Origin: a virus
IMG/VR virus record: IMGVR_UViG_3300015242_000022
Span: 1 to 56,649 of that record
Length of the DNA stretch: 56,649 nt
Reading direction: 5' to 3' (one strand)
Shown in pieces: positions 33,131-39,680 of the stretch (positions are counted from its first letter, which is position 1; every line of letters begins with the position of its first letter). Below the pieces are notes generated by a model, which made no database searches, had not been told where the DNA came from, and was given only the letters and a program-made list of their open reading frames with translations. A program made the position numbers and the translations under genes.

Positions 33131-33393
33131 CACGCAATCCTCCAGACCCGAGTTCCCTTGATACCGTTCTCCTCAACTGTGCGGCAGCGGAATTTACGAT
33201 TCCTCCTACGTCCCATTTTCGCGCTTGCTGATGAGATGATACTTATCGGACCCTCAATAAAAACGCTATCTCTTATCTTCATAGTGGCGAATGGATATTT
33301 CGATTTGCGGCCACGCTGCTTGATTCCGGGATATGGTTTATCCTGATCATCAATGAGGGATTTCAGGATGCGGATTAGTAGCTGTTTTAGCAT
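33130..33393 (-). CDS. Small DNA-binding-like phage protein, 87 aa
   Basis: Begins MLKQLLIRILKSLIDDQDKP. Contains KYPFATMKIRDSVFIEG (about residues 32-48), ASAKMGRRRNRKFRCRTVE and a terminal GIKGTRVWRI, the arrangement of a widespread small phage family with a YPF..M..GDS core and a basic C-terminal strand, suspected to bind DNA. Start codon lies 3 nt after an exact 15-bp junction motif. Confidence 0.6.
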   Translation of the reverse strand: MLKQLLIRILKSLIDDQDKPYPGIKQRGRKSKYPFATMKIRDSVFIEGPISIISSASAKMGRRRNRKFRCRTVEENGIKGTRVWRIA

Positions 33394-33395
33394 AT

Positions 33396-33410
33396 TTATG
33401 GTTGAACGAG
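33396..33410 (-). repeat. Dispersed 15-bp motif copy before a start codon
   Basis: Minus-strand CTCGTTCAACCATAA, then ATATG: the motif ends 2 nt before the 33393 start. Confidence 0.85.
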
Positions 33411-33414
33411 TTGA

Positions 33415-33630
33415 TCAATATGAACTCCATGCGCTGAGTACAATATGAGCAGGGCCGTCAATGGATATTTCGTCGCAGGAAGAATGGCTCGGATCAGTCC
33501 ATTGCGCTGAAGGGCATCCTCCATAAGTAACAGCCATGGATCTAGCTTCCTTTTCAGAGAAAGCGCGGATTACGTGAGAATAAGGCTCGTCTGGGCTGGC
33601 AGTAATTCTGGTGATGCGAAAGAGTTTCAT
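33415..33630 (-). CDS. Hypothetical protein (paralog of 35150 gene)
   Basis: A 71-residue protein, MKLFRITRITASPDEPYSHV, with RAFSEKEARSMAV and SAQWTDPSHSSCDEISIDGP. The 35150-35368 protein matches these positions (RADSEENARIEAS; SSKWIDPKLSVCTVVSMDGP), so the two are duplicates within the small-gene array. Similar short proteins with an S-E-E-A-R helix and W-x-DP turn are common in phages; function unknown. Start chosen after the 15-bp motif. Confidence 0.6.
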   Translation of the reverse strand: MKLFRITRITASPDEPYSHVIRAFSEKEARSMAVTYGGCPSAQWTDPSHSSCDEISIDGPAHIVLSAWSSY

Positions 33631-33634
33631 GATT

Positions 33635-33649
33635 TTATGGTTGAACAAG
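33635..33649 (-). repeat. Dispersed 15-bp motif copy at gene junction
   Basis: Minus-strand CTTGTTCAACCATAA forms the LVQP-stop end of the 112-residue gene and lies 4 nt before the next start. Confidence 0.85.
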
Positions 33650-33973
33650 TTTCTTCCTGACAGGGCTATGGAGCCACGCTTCGTGCATTGCGCAGTGTTT
33701 AGTTCCCGGCACAACGGGCTCAGGACATAACCTGCAAAGCCCTCTGGCATTTTGTTGGAACTGCCAAGCCTCCTGTCGATTCATTCCGAGAGACCGATAA
33801 GCTGAGGTATATTCGCGTCTGGATGCCTCTACCTGCCCCTTGAGTATCAAAACTGAGACTTTATTGTCCCTGTGCTGTTGAAGGGCTGTGGCGTAGGTCT
33901 GACGCTTGAGTCGGGCTTCATCTGCCAATATTATGAGATTGGCGATGGCTTCTTGGGAAAGGGCTTTTGACAT
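33635..33973 (-). CDS. Zinc-knuckle DNA-binding-type protein, 112 aa
   Basis: Begins MSKALSQEAIANLIILADEA, a long helical region, then GLCRLCPEPVVPGTKHCAMH (about residues 78-97), a CxxC...CxxH zinc knuckle like that of the 26756-27142 protein, and ends VRKKLVQP, the tail being created by the 15-bp motif. Own promoter (TTGACA-N17-TATATA) 13 nt upstream. Possible early regulator. Confidence 0.6.
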   Translation of the reverse strand: MSKALSQEAIANLIILADEARLKRQTYATALQQHRDNKVSVLILKGQVEASRREYTSAYRSLGMNRQEAWQFQQNARGLCRLCPEPVVPGTKHCAMHEAWLHSPVRKKLVQP

Positions 33974-33986
33974 GTCGTAGTGTGGA

Positions 33987-34015
33987 TATATACGACATCA
34001 GGTGATGGGTGTCAA
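33987..34015 (-). promoter_or_regulatory. Sigma-70-type promoter (minus)
   Basis: TTGACA (34015-34010), 17-nt spacer, TATATA (33992-33987). Start codon at 33973 is 13 nt further, giving a leader of about 6 nt. The -35 overlaps the 3' end of the upstream gene. Confidence 0.75.
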
Positions 34016-34215
34016 CTTACTTGCCGAAGGATATCCTCTGCCTGCTCAACTATCTCCCGACAATCTGCGGAGTTGTGGACGTACATTCCGTCCCTGATAA
34101 CAGGTTTGCACCAGCAGGTTTCTGGATAATCCAGTTCATGCTCCTCCTCGTCATACAGGGGATAGACGTTTATGATGGTAGGTTGATCAATGTTCGGTCC
34201 CCAAGGCTTATTCAT
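34012..34215 (-). CDS. Hypothetical protein, 67 aa
   Basis: Begins MNKPWGPNIDQPTIINVYPL. YPETCWCKPVIRDGMYVHNS (about residues 30-49) followed by DCREIVEQAEDIL. The CxC...H...C set could bind a metal; similar short W-C-x-P phage proteins are of unknown function. ATGA-coupled to the upstream gene. Confidence 0.55.
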   Translation of the reverse strand: MNKPWGPNIDQPTIINVYPLYDEEEHELDYPETCWCKPVIRDGMYVHNSADCREIVEQAEDILRQVS

Positions 34216-34388
34216 AATTCACGAGGACGCACGGATGGTTTATCCACAAATGGAGCATCGCTCGCCCCAACCGGTGCCCCTGAGAGCATCCGAAACAGCC
34301 CAGCATACTCCTTGTTGATATTATCCATGGCAGGCTTCAGCTTAGATGGGTCGGCATAGATGATCTTACGATCTTTGAGGGGTTTCAT
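34212..34388 (-). CDS. Small hypothetical protein, 58 aa
   Basis: ATG 34388 to TGA 34212: MKPLKDRKIIYADPSKLKPA, then a helix NINKEYAGLFRMLSG and a Pro/Arg end. Overlaps both neighbours by ATGA, which supports it. No recognised family. Confidence 0.6.
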   Translation of the reverse strand: MKPLKDRKIIYADPSKLKPAMDNINKEYAGLFRMLSGAPVGASDAPFVDKPSVRPREL

Positions 34389-34639
34389 TCTGTGATGGTG
34401 AGGGTTTCGCCGGGGGCGAGCTTTCGGACTTTGAGCGTATTATTATCTGATGGAATCCAGTAGGCGTCGTTATTCAACCCGTAGCAGCCAATCTCATCAT
34501 CAACACTCAAGCAACAGATGATGTTGCCCAGGTATTTCCCTTCGCAGTAGTTTTCCACAATCTCAGCAAAATCCCCTGGTCGGAGATCTGCCATGGTGAG
34601 TTGCTTTTGGGCTGGGGCGGTGGTGAGGGTGAGTTTCAT
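34385..34639 (-). CDS. Small barrel-type hypothetical protein, 84 aa
   Basis: Begins MKLTLTTAPAQKQLTMADLR, with PGDFAEIVENYCEGKYLGNI (about 21-40), a PGD-type turn typical of SH3-like barrels in phage accessory proteins, and a KVRKLAPGETLTITE end. Adjoins its upstream gene and is ATGA-coupled downstream. Confidence 0.55.
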   Translation of the reverse strand: MKLTLTTAPAQKQLTMADLRPGDFAEIVENYCEGKYLGNIICCLSVDDEIGCYGLNNDAYWIPSDNNTLKVRKLAPGETLTITE

Positions 34640-34990
34640 TTATTCTTTCCAGAGATTGAGGGCGCGAAGATATGCCTCGGCCTTTTGGGCGGCTGTAGCG
34701 TGAACCATTGCCCACATGGAATCCACGGAAGCAACGGTTCCGCGAACAAGGATGGTGTATTTGTGGCGTTGATAGGCGTTGAGAGATTTCTCTGCAATAG
34801 CGCAGGCATCCAGTGAGCCGTGGAAGTTGGGGAGATCGAAAACCCTTTCATGCGTTATCTCGTTAACCCATCGGAACAGGAGCATGATGCCTCCACGCTT
34901 GATTTCGGGATGTGTATCTGAGTCAGCAGGGAACGCCTCCCTCCATCCAAGGGATTCAGCTATAGTGATGTTCTGTTCTTCTGGTTTCAT
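34640..34990 (-). CDS. Phage ABA-sandwich-like protein, 116 aa
   Basis: Begins MKPEEQNITIAESLGWREAF. DLPNFHGSLDACAIAEKSLN (about residues 52-71) and a closing VHATAAQKAEAYLRALNLWK (about 95-114) match the Phage_ABA_S-type pattern, in which an N-terminal GW element, a P-x-F...S-x-DA helix and an A-x-Q-R-x-EA-F-L-x-A C-terminal helix form a small sandwich. Function of the family is unknown; frequent among early phage genes. ATGA-coupled upstream. Confidence 0.65.
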   Translation of the reverse strand: MKPEEQNITIAESLGWREAFPADSDTHPEIKRGGIMLLFRWVNEITHERVFDLPNFHGSLDACAIAEKSLNAYQRHKYTILVRGTVASVDSMWAMVHATAAQKAEAYLRALNLWKE

Positions 34991-35133
34991 TGATCTTCCT
35001 TTGCCGCTAGTTCACGGAGCATAGCCAGCAGTTTATTGTAGTTATCCACTGCCTCTGTGCAGCCCGAACAGGTGCAGGTGTGGCAGTTGGGGTCAAGGTC
35101 TTCTAGGAGGGTTATGGCGGGTTGTAGGTTCAT
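34987..35133 (-). CDS. Small cysteine-containing protein, 48 aa
   Basis: ATG 35133 to TGA 34987: MNLQPAITLLEDLDPNCHTC followed by TCSGCTEAVDN and a terminal helix. Four cysteines in a C-x-H-x-C...CxGC arrangement may hold zinc. ATGA overlap with the next gene. Confidence 0.55.
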   Translation of the reverse strand: MNLQPAITLLEDLDPNCHTCTCSGCTEAVDNYNKLLAMLRELAAKEDQ

Positions 35134-35149
35134 ATCGTTAGGCGATGGG

Positions 35150-35368
35150 TTATTCTGCGTTAAAGGAACTTAAGATCGTCTCGATAGGTCCATCCATAGA
35201 CACTACTGTGCAAACAGATAGCTTGGGGTCAATCCATTTGCTAGACGGCTCATCGCCTGTGGTTTTGGAGGCTTCGATGCGAGCATTCTCCTCAGAGTCG
35301 GCCCGGACAATGTGGGCGTCATATTCGTAATATCTGAAGCGAAGGCGACGGATTAGGTATAGTTTCAT
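35150..35368 (-). CDS. Hypothetical protein (paralog of 33415 gene)
   Basis: A 72-residue protein, MKLYLIRRLRFRYYEYDAHI, with ADSEENARIEASKTTGDEPS and KWIDPKLSVCTVVSMDGP; see the 33415-33630 gene, with which it aligns along its whole length. Tandem-type duplication separated by seven small genes. Function unknown. Confidence 0.6.
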   Translation of the reverse strand: MKLYLIRRLRFRYYEYDAHIVRADSEENARIEASKTTGDEPSSKWIDPKLSVCTVVSMDGPIETILSSFNAE

Positions 35369-35372
35369 TTTA

Positions 35373-35558
35373 TTATTGAGAGATGAACTTCCTAGCCGAA
35401 TCCTCCAGATCAGCCTTCTCTTCTGGAGAGAGCTTGGAGCATTCCTCGCGAAGGAGATCAGCGGCATTCTCGATATCAGCCGAGGTGAAGCTGATGTGCT
35501 TTAGCCCTAGATCCAGCTTCTTCTGGAGATTGGCCATGTAGATTTCTTTTTGGGTCAT
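35373..35558 (-). CDS. Small helical protein, 61 aa
   Basis: Start ATG 35558 (MTQKEIYMANLQKKLDLGLK) falls inside a variant of the 15-bp motif; an internal ATG (MANLQ) is possible, while a longer frame to 35615 overlaps the upstream gene. Mostly charged helices (ENAADLLREECSKLSPEEKA). Function unknown. Confidence 0.5.
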   Translation of the reverse strand: MTQKEIYMANLQKKLDLGLKHISFTSADIENAADLLREECSKLSPEEKADLEDSARKFISQ

Positions 35559-35569
35559 GGTTGAACGAT
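35555..35569 (-). repeat. Dispersed 15-bp motif, variant containing a start codon
   Basis: Minus-strand ATCGTTCAACCATGA; two mismatches, and the ATG is the start of the 61-residue gene. Confidence 0.5.
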
Positions 35570-35724
35570 TATTCGAAATCAATGCGAGTCGCCAGTCCGT
35601 ACCCAACCCTTTCAAGACCTGCGAGCATAGCTGCCCACATGAAGTATGTCGGATCAGAAGTTACGATGGATGGGATGACCCCGAGAAGGAGTGTGCCTAG
35701 GATTAGTTGGACGATGGGTTTCAT
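35569..35724 (-). CDS. Small membrane protein, 51 aa
   Basis: ATG 35724 to TAA 35569: MKPIVQLILGTLLLGVIPSI is one hydrophobic membrane segment or signal anchor, followed by a second weaker one (YFMWAAMLAGL) and a charged end. Overlaps the upstream gene by ATGA. Inner-membrane accessory protein by appearance; a lysis or superinfection-exclusion role cannot be shown. Confidence 0.55.
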   Translation of the reverse strand: MKPIVQLILGTLLLGVIPSIVTSDPTYFMWAAMLAGLERVGYGLATRIDFE

Positions 35725-35927
35725 AGGATATATTTCTCAGGAACGTCCTGATAACTAGTTATGGAGACATCTCGGCCAAGCGGTCCAAGGACGACATGCG
35801 GCTGATCTACCGCTACCGTAACTACAGGCTTTCCGGTTATTGGACACAGACCGCGCCACATCTCAACTCCAGTGATTTTGGATTTACCATCCCGAGCCAT
35901 AAAGGAAACCGTGGGCATTTTGGTCAT
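35721..35927 (-). CDS. Hypothetical protein, 68 aa
   Basis: Start ATG 35927 (MTKMPTVSFMARDGKSKITG); a GTG-started extension to 36005 also exists. Beta-rich with a CPITGKPVVTVAVDQPH strand pair and a GPLGRDVSITSYQDVPE end. ATGA-coupled to the membrane protein. No family recognised. Confidence 0.5.
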   Translation of the reverse strand: MTKMPTVSFMARDGKSKITGVEMWRGLCPITGKPVVTVAVDQPHVVLGPLGRDVSITSYQDVPEKYIL

Positions 35928-35946
35928 ATGAGGACGCAGGATCGGT

Positions 35947-36018
35947 CTATTCACAAGTGCAGCACGGCACGCCAGGAGACGCTCCCAGGGCGGCGATGGC
36001 TTCACGGATGAGTTTCAT
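35947..36018 (-). CDS. Possible 23-aa peptide
   Basis: ATG 36018 overlaps the Dam-type gene's stop (ATGA) and reads MKLIREAIAALGASPGVPCC plus three residues to TAG. Coupling is the only support; it may be a remnant. Confidence 0.25.
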   Translation of the reverse strand: MKLIREAIAALGASPGVPCCTCE

Positions 36019-36491
36019 AGGATGATCAGTTTCCCGAGGTTGGATTTTTGGAGGGCGGAGATTTCATTCACCCCATATCCGGCTAGAACAATGGCTGTCC
36101 CGCAGTTGGCCTTTGCCCGTGTGCCGTCGATGTAGTGGAAATGTGGTCGTCCTTTGACGAATAGAACACAAGACGCCTTGTTCCAGACGTGATCATGGAA
36201 GGCCTTGGTTTCGGTGGCTGCTGGGATAAGCATGATGCCGCTGTTGTGTTGAGCCATTTTCGCCATCCATTGTGGGCGTTCATATCGGTTAAAAGGCGGG
36301 TTACAGAATGCTCTGCCGTGCCAGCATTTCTCTAGGCCATTGGTGGAATAGTGGTGGAAGGCGGTGTTCCATGGTCGTTTGTCAATATCAGGAGCACAAG
36401 GGTCGAGGTCGAATGGGCCTAGAGCAGAAAGGATATCAGGCGGAGTGAGCCATTCATCGTTTAAGCCTTCGGTGCATTGGTGCTGTTTCAT
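36015..36491 (-). CDS. Phage DNA N6-adenine methyltransferase (Dam-type)
   Basis: A 158-residue protein that fits the phage Dam family (DNMT Dam-type domain): WLTPPDILSALGPFDLDPCA (about residues 14-33), catalytic motif IV as NPPF in RAFCNPPFNRYERPQW (about 60-75), PAATETKAFHDHVW and FVKGRPHFHYIDG. Such enzymes methylate adenine in phage DNA, giving protection from restriction or acting in regulation. Length is normal. It lies in a run of small accessory genes. Confidence 0.92.
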   Translation of the reverse strand: MKQHQCTEGLNDEWLTPPDILSALGPFDLDPCAPDIDKRPWNTAFHHYSTNGLEKCWHGRAFCNPPFNRYERPQWMAKMAQHNSGIMLIPAATETKAFHDHVWNKASCVLFVKGRPHFHYIDGTRAKANCGTAIVLAGYGVNEISALQKSNLGKLIIL

Positions 36492-36552
36492 TATGAGGAC
36501 GTATGTTTCAGGAAACTATTCGAGTGGAGTAAGCTGCCGCCAGTGCCAACGA

Positions 36553-36774
36553 TCAAAGGACTCCTGCACGGATAAGCTTCGGCTTTACGGACACCTTCTT
36601 GGCGGCACCTGTTGATTTACGTGAAGGCTTGGAGTTCTTGAGCTTCGCCACAATCTCAATGGCTTGGTTTACCTGCTGTTTGGTTACATGCCCTCCAAAA
36701 ACAAGGAGTTCGATAACCAGCTGGTATCGCTCCTCGGTTCTGACGAGTTCTTCGGCTACTTGGTGTTTGGTCAT
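36553..36774 (-). CDS. Hypothetical protein, 73 aa
   Basis: Begins MTKHQVAEELVRTEERYQLV; two helices followed by a lysine/serine-rich basic tail (NSKPSRKSTGAAKKVSVKPK), which suggests nucleic-acid binding. No family recognised. Separate from its neighbours by 33-60 bp. Confidence 0.5.
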   Translation of the reverse strand: MTKHQVAEELVRTEERYQLVIELLVFGGHVTKQQVNQAIEIVAKLKNSKPSRKSTGAAKKVSVKPKLIRAGVL

Positions 36775-36807
36775 AAAATCGTTATGGGATTGCCATTTTG
36801 GGGCTGT

Positions 36808-37119
36808 TCATGGCTGTTTATTTGCTCTCCAAGCCCTGAGATACTGACGCTCCTTAACCCGAGCAATCTCGCCATGCTTCTCCCGCCACTTCTTCTTTCT
36901 CTCGGCATTGGAGGCTGGAGCGGTACGAAGTATCCCCTTTGAGTTCAGACTAGCGAAGGGCAATTCAGGATTAACCCCGAATAGAACAGCTTCCAGCTTT
37001 GAGCATCGGAGAACAAGCTCCAGAATAACCCGCTGAAGTTCCGGGATGGCGGCTGATCCAGATAGTTTGTCGAACATCTCCTTGTTGTCTTCTCCGCTGA
37101 ATAGGTATTTATGATCCAT
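36808..37119 (-). CDS. Basic-tailed hypothetical protein, 103 aa
   Basis: Begins MDHKYLFSGEDNKEMFDKLS. The N-terminal 60 residues are helical (LQRVILELVLRCSKLEAVLF); the C-terminus is a basic NAERKKKWREKHGEIARVKE module resembling that of the next gene upstream (NTERQAKWRAANRDVALARQ), so the two share a C-terminal DNA-binding-type motif. Preceded by operator-like palindromes (37127-37156). Confidence 0.5.
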   Translation of the reverse strand: MDHKYLFSGEDNKEMFDKLSGSAAIPELQRVILELVLRCSKLEAVLFGVNPELPFASLNSKGILRTAPASNAERKKKWREKHGEIARVKERQYLRAWRANKQP

Positions 37120-37126
37120 AGTGAAT

Positions 37127-37156
37127 ATCGTTATACACTGTGATTAACATTATTCA
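37127..37156. promoter_or_regulatory. Operator-like palindromes, left site
   Basis: ATATCGTTATAC followed by GATTAACATTATTCA. The 15-mer recurs inverted and perfectly at 37528-37542, so the pair brackets the 37154-37510 gene. It lies in the promoter zone of the 36808-37119 gene. Confidence 0.5.
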
Positions 37157-37510
37157 AGAAGATTTACGGATCTTTTTCATAGCCTCCCGCTGACGAGCTA
37201 AAGCAACATCCCGATTAGCCGCCCTCCATTTGGCCTGACGCTCGGTATTCGTCATAGCGCGGCCTGTAGGTTTGCGCCCTACCTTTGAATGGATAACGGG
37301 GCTGTCCTTTTGTTGAGCTACAGGAGTGGCCTTATTTGCAGTAGAGATGGGGCTAGCTGACCTCGGAGGAGCAATCTCCTTGATCTCTATGTCCTTGGTG
37401 TCGTCAGGCGGTTCTACGGCTCCCTGTGGATTAAGATCATCTGCGTGGTAAACCTCTCCATCGTAATCTGGGAATTCCTGGGCATGTTCCTTGGTGATTC
37501 TGGTGGCCAT
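37154..37510 (-). CDS. Candidate DNA-binding regulator, 118 aa
   Basis: Begins MATRITKEHAQEFPDYDGEV; a disordered acidic/Pro middle; C-terminal VGRKPTGRAMTNTERQAKWR plus a basic helix with KKIRKSS. The G-R-P/K-T-G-R-x-M-T-x-x-E-R-Q pattern is seen in small phage regulatory-looking proteins. The gene is bracketed by a perfect 15-bp inverted repeat and flanked by AT-rich palindromes, as expected for an autoregulated DNA-binding protein (inference). Confidence 0.5.
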   Translation of the reverse strand: MATRITKEHAQEFPDYDGEVYHADDLNPQGAVEPPDDTKDIEIKEIAPPRSASPISTANKATPVAQQKDSPVIHSKVGRKPTGRAMTNTERQAKWRAANRDVALARQREAMKKIRKSS

Positions 37511-37527
37511 AATAGATCACGGATAGG

Positions 37528-37565
37528 TGAATAATGTTAATCAGTCAATAGGGAATAACGTTATT
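37528..37565. promoter_or_regulatory. Operator-like palindromes, right site
   Basis: TGAATAATGTTAATC (perfect inverse of 37142-37156) and the perfect 12-bp palindrome AATAACGTTATT (37554-37565), 18-40 bp upstream of the 37510 start. Confidence 0.5.
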
Positions 37566-38109
37566 TGGAGATGTGCGTAACGATGTGAGTAACATAAAAA
37601 GAAAATAAACTTTTATCTCGGAAAAACTTTATCCGGTAATATACAGAAATACTTTATTTACAGGGACTTATGTAATGATGTTGCTCGTCCCTATTAGCGG
37701 GGTGGCATCTGGACCGGTGCCGTACCCCTTCACAAGCAATGGCACAGCCTCACCCAGCGGCCCGTCCTCACGCCCTACACGGCCATAGCAGACCACAACA
37801 CAAGAATGCTTGGCATAGGCAGGCTTGAGGGGATCAAGGGCTTCTACGGGTATTCTGGAGCGATATCGGGATTACGATGTCGGGACAGCTACGCAACATC
37901 CATTATATATGACCATTCATATCTGAACCTATGGGCCATTTCACCTACGTACAGAGCGTTGCACGACATCTCCGTGGAACATCATTCCGGTCATTTCGGG
38001 TAATCCTGCAACAGGTTGTTCCCTTATGTGGAACATTTGAGCCGATATTGCCGGTTTATCCAATAATCAGCCATAACTATACGATTTTTCGGAATATCTT
38101 GGCTCTAGG
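37566..38109. other. Non-coding gap with AT-rich block and hairpin
   Basis: No convincing gene in 544 bp. Bases 37590-37680 are strongly AT-rich with three ACTTTATC-like repeats. A hairpin with arms GGGGTGGCA and TGCCGTACCCC lies at 37699-37728. A 65-codon plus frame at 37806 lacks protein-like features. Possible origin or regulatory region; evidence is weak. Confidence 0.4.
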
Positions 38110-38178
38110 ATGACCGCCATGACCTCAGAACAACACGAACTTACCTCTGCTATTGCCGACAACTACGAGGTCAGCTAG
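38110..38178 (+). CDS. Possible 22-aa peptide
   Basis: ATG 38110 with an AGGA-like SD reads MTAMTSEQHELTSAIADNYE to TAG 38178, converging on the small terminase. Too short to judge. Confidence 0.2.
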   Translation: MTAMTSEQHELTSAIADNYEVS

Positions 38179-38179
38179 G

Positions 38180-38716
38180 CTATTCCAGAGCCTCAGAACC
38201 GCCAGATACCGATATTTCCTGTATCTCGTCTGCTGAGTCGCCCAGCATTGCGAAGTTGAAGGTGTTGTTAACCTTCGTGGAGTCGTCATTATCGAGTCCT
38301 GCGGCTCTCCTGGCCATCTTATCGACTCGTTCGAGGTCTGCCCAGTCTTTGATCTCTGGAGGACTGATAGCGGCTTCCTTGAGCGCATCGTTGGCTACCT
38401 GAAAAGCCAGAATCTTGTGCATTTCGCCCTTTTCGGCCCAGTTTTCAGCCGAATTCAGGGCTATTGCGGTGTTGTGTGACCTCTTCTGTGACAGCTCAGT
38501 AACAAGCTTTCGCACTCTTTCGGGTGCAGGCCATGCTTCTCTCGAACACCTCTGGCGAAGGGCATCGTAGGATAATCCGTATCTCTCGGATGCTTCTCGC
38601 TGGGATAATCCGAGATTACATACTGCTTCTCGGGCTAGGGTCCATCTGAGAGACTCGGGATAGCTCTTTGGGTTTTCTGGCTCTGGCTCCTCTGAGGCTG
38701 CTACTGCACTGCTCAT
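38180..38716 (-). CDS. Terminase small subunit-like protein
   Basis: A 178-residue protein. After an acidic start, WTLAREAVCNLGLSQREASE and RYGLSYDALRQRCSREAWPA form an N-terminal helix-turn-helix (about residues 25-64) as in small terminases, which recognise the packaging site. Then come an oligomerisation-type helical core (NSAENWAEKGEMHKILAF; PPEIKDWADLERVDKMARRA) and an acidic C-terminus expected to contact TerL. It is oddly placed: about 33 kb from terL, on the other strand, at the edge of the early region. A regulator of another type is possible. Confidence 0.65.
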   Translation of the reverse strand: MSSAVAASEEPEPENPKSYPESLRWTLAREAVCNLGLSQREASERYGLSYDALRQRCSREAWPAPERVRKLVTELSQKRSHNTAIALNSAENWAEKGEMHKILAFQVANDALKEAAISPPEIKDWADLERVDKMARRAAGLDNDDSTKVNNTFNFAMLGDSADEIQEISVSGGSEALE

Positions 38717-38789
38717 ATATGGGGATTATTCTTATCTCTCTGCTGAGTGTAGAGCAAGCCTCATGTTCGCTCCCGCTGGCGGCAGGAAT

Positions 38790-38830
38790 GCTGCGCTTGT
38801 GTAGTTTCCTTTGGGGGACGTCCTCAAGTC
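38790..38830 (+). repeat. Leader element, copy A
   Basis: Begins GCTGCGCTTGTGTAGTTTCC and ends with ACGTCCTCAAG. Related 40-nt copies at 40308 and 42770. Ends 10 nt before a promoter. Confidence 0.5.
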
Positions 38831-38840
38831 TTTTGTGTAG

Positions 38841-38869
38841 TTGACAGACACAACCTTGCGCAGTAGATA
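38841..38869 (+). promoter_or_regulatory. Early promoter P1 (leaderless)
   Basis: TTGACA (38841-38846), N17, TAGATA (38864-38869), then 5 nt to the ATG at 38875. The expected start site falls on the start codon. Confidence 0.85.
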
Positions 38870-38874
38870 CTAGC

Positions 38875-39141
38875 ATGACCGCTATCACACTCACTGACTC
38901 CTCTCTTACTCTCTTCACTGCTCTCGTCAAAGACGCTGGCAACTGGTCCGGCACTCCTCTTTGGGGCGGCAATGTCGGCGGATCTGCTGCTGACAATGGC
39001 AACCTGACTGATCTGAAGATCAAAGGGCTGGTAACAACCTTCGAGGACGAGGGCCTTGATTACGTCGAATTCACTCCTCTCGCCAAAGAATACGCCGCAG
39101 AACTCGGCCTCTCGACGGCTTACATGGATTTCAACTACTAG
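38875..39141 (+). CDS. Winged-helix-like early protein, 88 aa
   Basis: Begins MTAITLTDSSLTLFTALVKD. NGNLTDLKIKGLVTTFEDEG and YVEFTPLAKEYAAELG (about residues 41-78) match the recognition helix and wing of small winged-helix proteins found in phage early regions. First gene after a consensus promoter, with virtually no 5' leader. Likely transcriptional regulator or host-directed protein. Confidence 0.6.
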   Translation: MTAITLTDSSLTLFTALVKDAGNWSGTPLWGGNVGGSAADNGNLTDLKIKGLVTTFEDEGLDYVEFTPLAKEYAAELGLSTAYMDFNY

Positions 39142-39161
39142 CCTAACAATCCGATCACACC

Positions 39162-39482
39162 ATGAAAGCTACTCACTCACAAGGCCCTTGGAAGATTGCC
39201 GCCAGATTTCCTAACGACAATGGCCGTATCCAAGTCGTCTCTCCATCATCTGCCAAGGTCATCTGCGACATCTGGAAAAGCGATTCAGCAGAGGCAAATG
39301 CAACCCTGATCGCCAGCGCACCAGGTATGGCCGACTTCATCAAACGCGTATCCACCTTCACCGGATATCTAGCCTATAACGAATCTATGCCTGAAGACTC
39401 CACGGCTGATGCTGAGCGCTTCCTAGCCCTATTGGCTGAAGGTCGCGCTCTGTATGCCAAGGCAACTCAGAATACCCTTTAA
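39162..39482 (+). CDS. GPW-type early phage protein (family copy 1)
   Basis: A 106-residue protein, MKATHSQGPWKIAARFPNDN, with the recurring H-S-x-GPWK start and ANATLIASAPGMADFIKRVS (about residues 46-65), the pattern T-P-G-P-W ... A-N-A-x-L-I-A-x-A-P-E-M-L seen in many phages. Two further family members occur at 41569 and in the C-terminal part of 41976. Function unknown. Confidence 0.65.
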   Translation: MKATHSQGPWKIAARFPNDNGRIQVVSPSSAKVICDIWKSDSAEANATLIASAPGMADFIKRVSTFTGYLAYNESMPEDSTADAERFLALLAEGRALYAKATQNTL

Positions 39483-39486
39483 GCTC

Positions 39487-39630
39487 ATGACCCCGCACCC
39501 CTTCTTCACGGCAGTCGGCAATCTCCTTCTCCTCATCGCCACCCTGGCAGCTTTCTCCGCTATGATTGCTCTTGCTGTGGATACCTATAAAGCAGAGGTG
39601 AAGATTCAAAAACTCGTTGAATCCCGGTAA
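39487..39630 (+). CDS. Small membrane protein, 47 aa
   Basis: ATG 39487 to TAA 39630: MTPHPFFTAVGNLLLLIATL and AAFSAMIALAVDTYK form one long membrane helix; the end is KLVESR, near to the LVE tail made by the 15-bp motif elsewhere. Four nt after the upstream stop. Probable inner-membrane protein of unknown role. Confidence 0.55.
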   Translation: MTPHPFFTAVGNLLLLIATLAAFSAMIALAVDTYKAEVKIQKLVESR

Positions 39631-39631
39631 G

Positions 39632-39660
39632 TTGACAGAGGCATTTCTCGCTAGTAGATA
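39632..39660 (+). promoter_or_regulatory. Early promoter P2
   Basis: TTGACA (39632-39637), N17, TAGATA (39655-39660). Start codon at 39681, leader about 13 nt. Begins 1 nt after the preceding stop codon. Confidence 0.85.
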
Positions 39661-39680
39661 TAAGCTCACACACTATACTT

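Noticed and set aside
37699-37728. GC-rich hairpin with arms GGGGTGGCA and TGCCGTACCCC as a terminator
   Set aside because: No U-run on either strand; kept only as a structural note.
37806-38003. 65-codon plus frame in the 37.5-38.1 kb gap
   Set aside because: No start signal, no coupling and no protein-like pattern; the region is better seen as non-coding.
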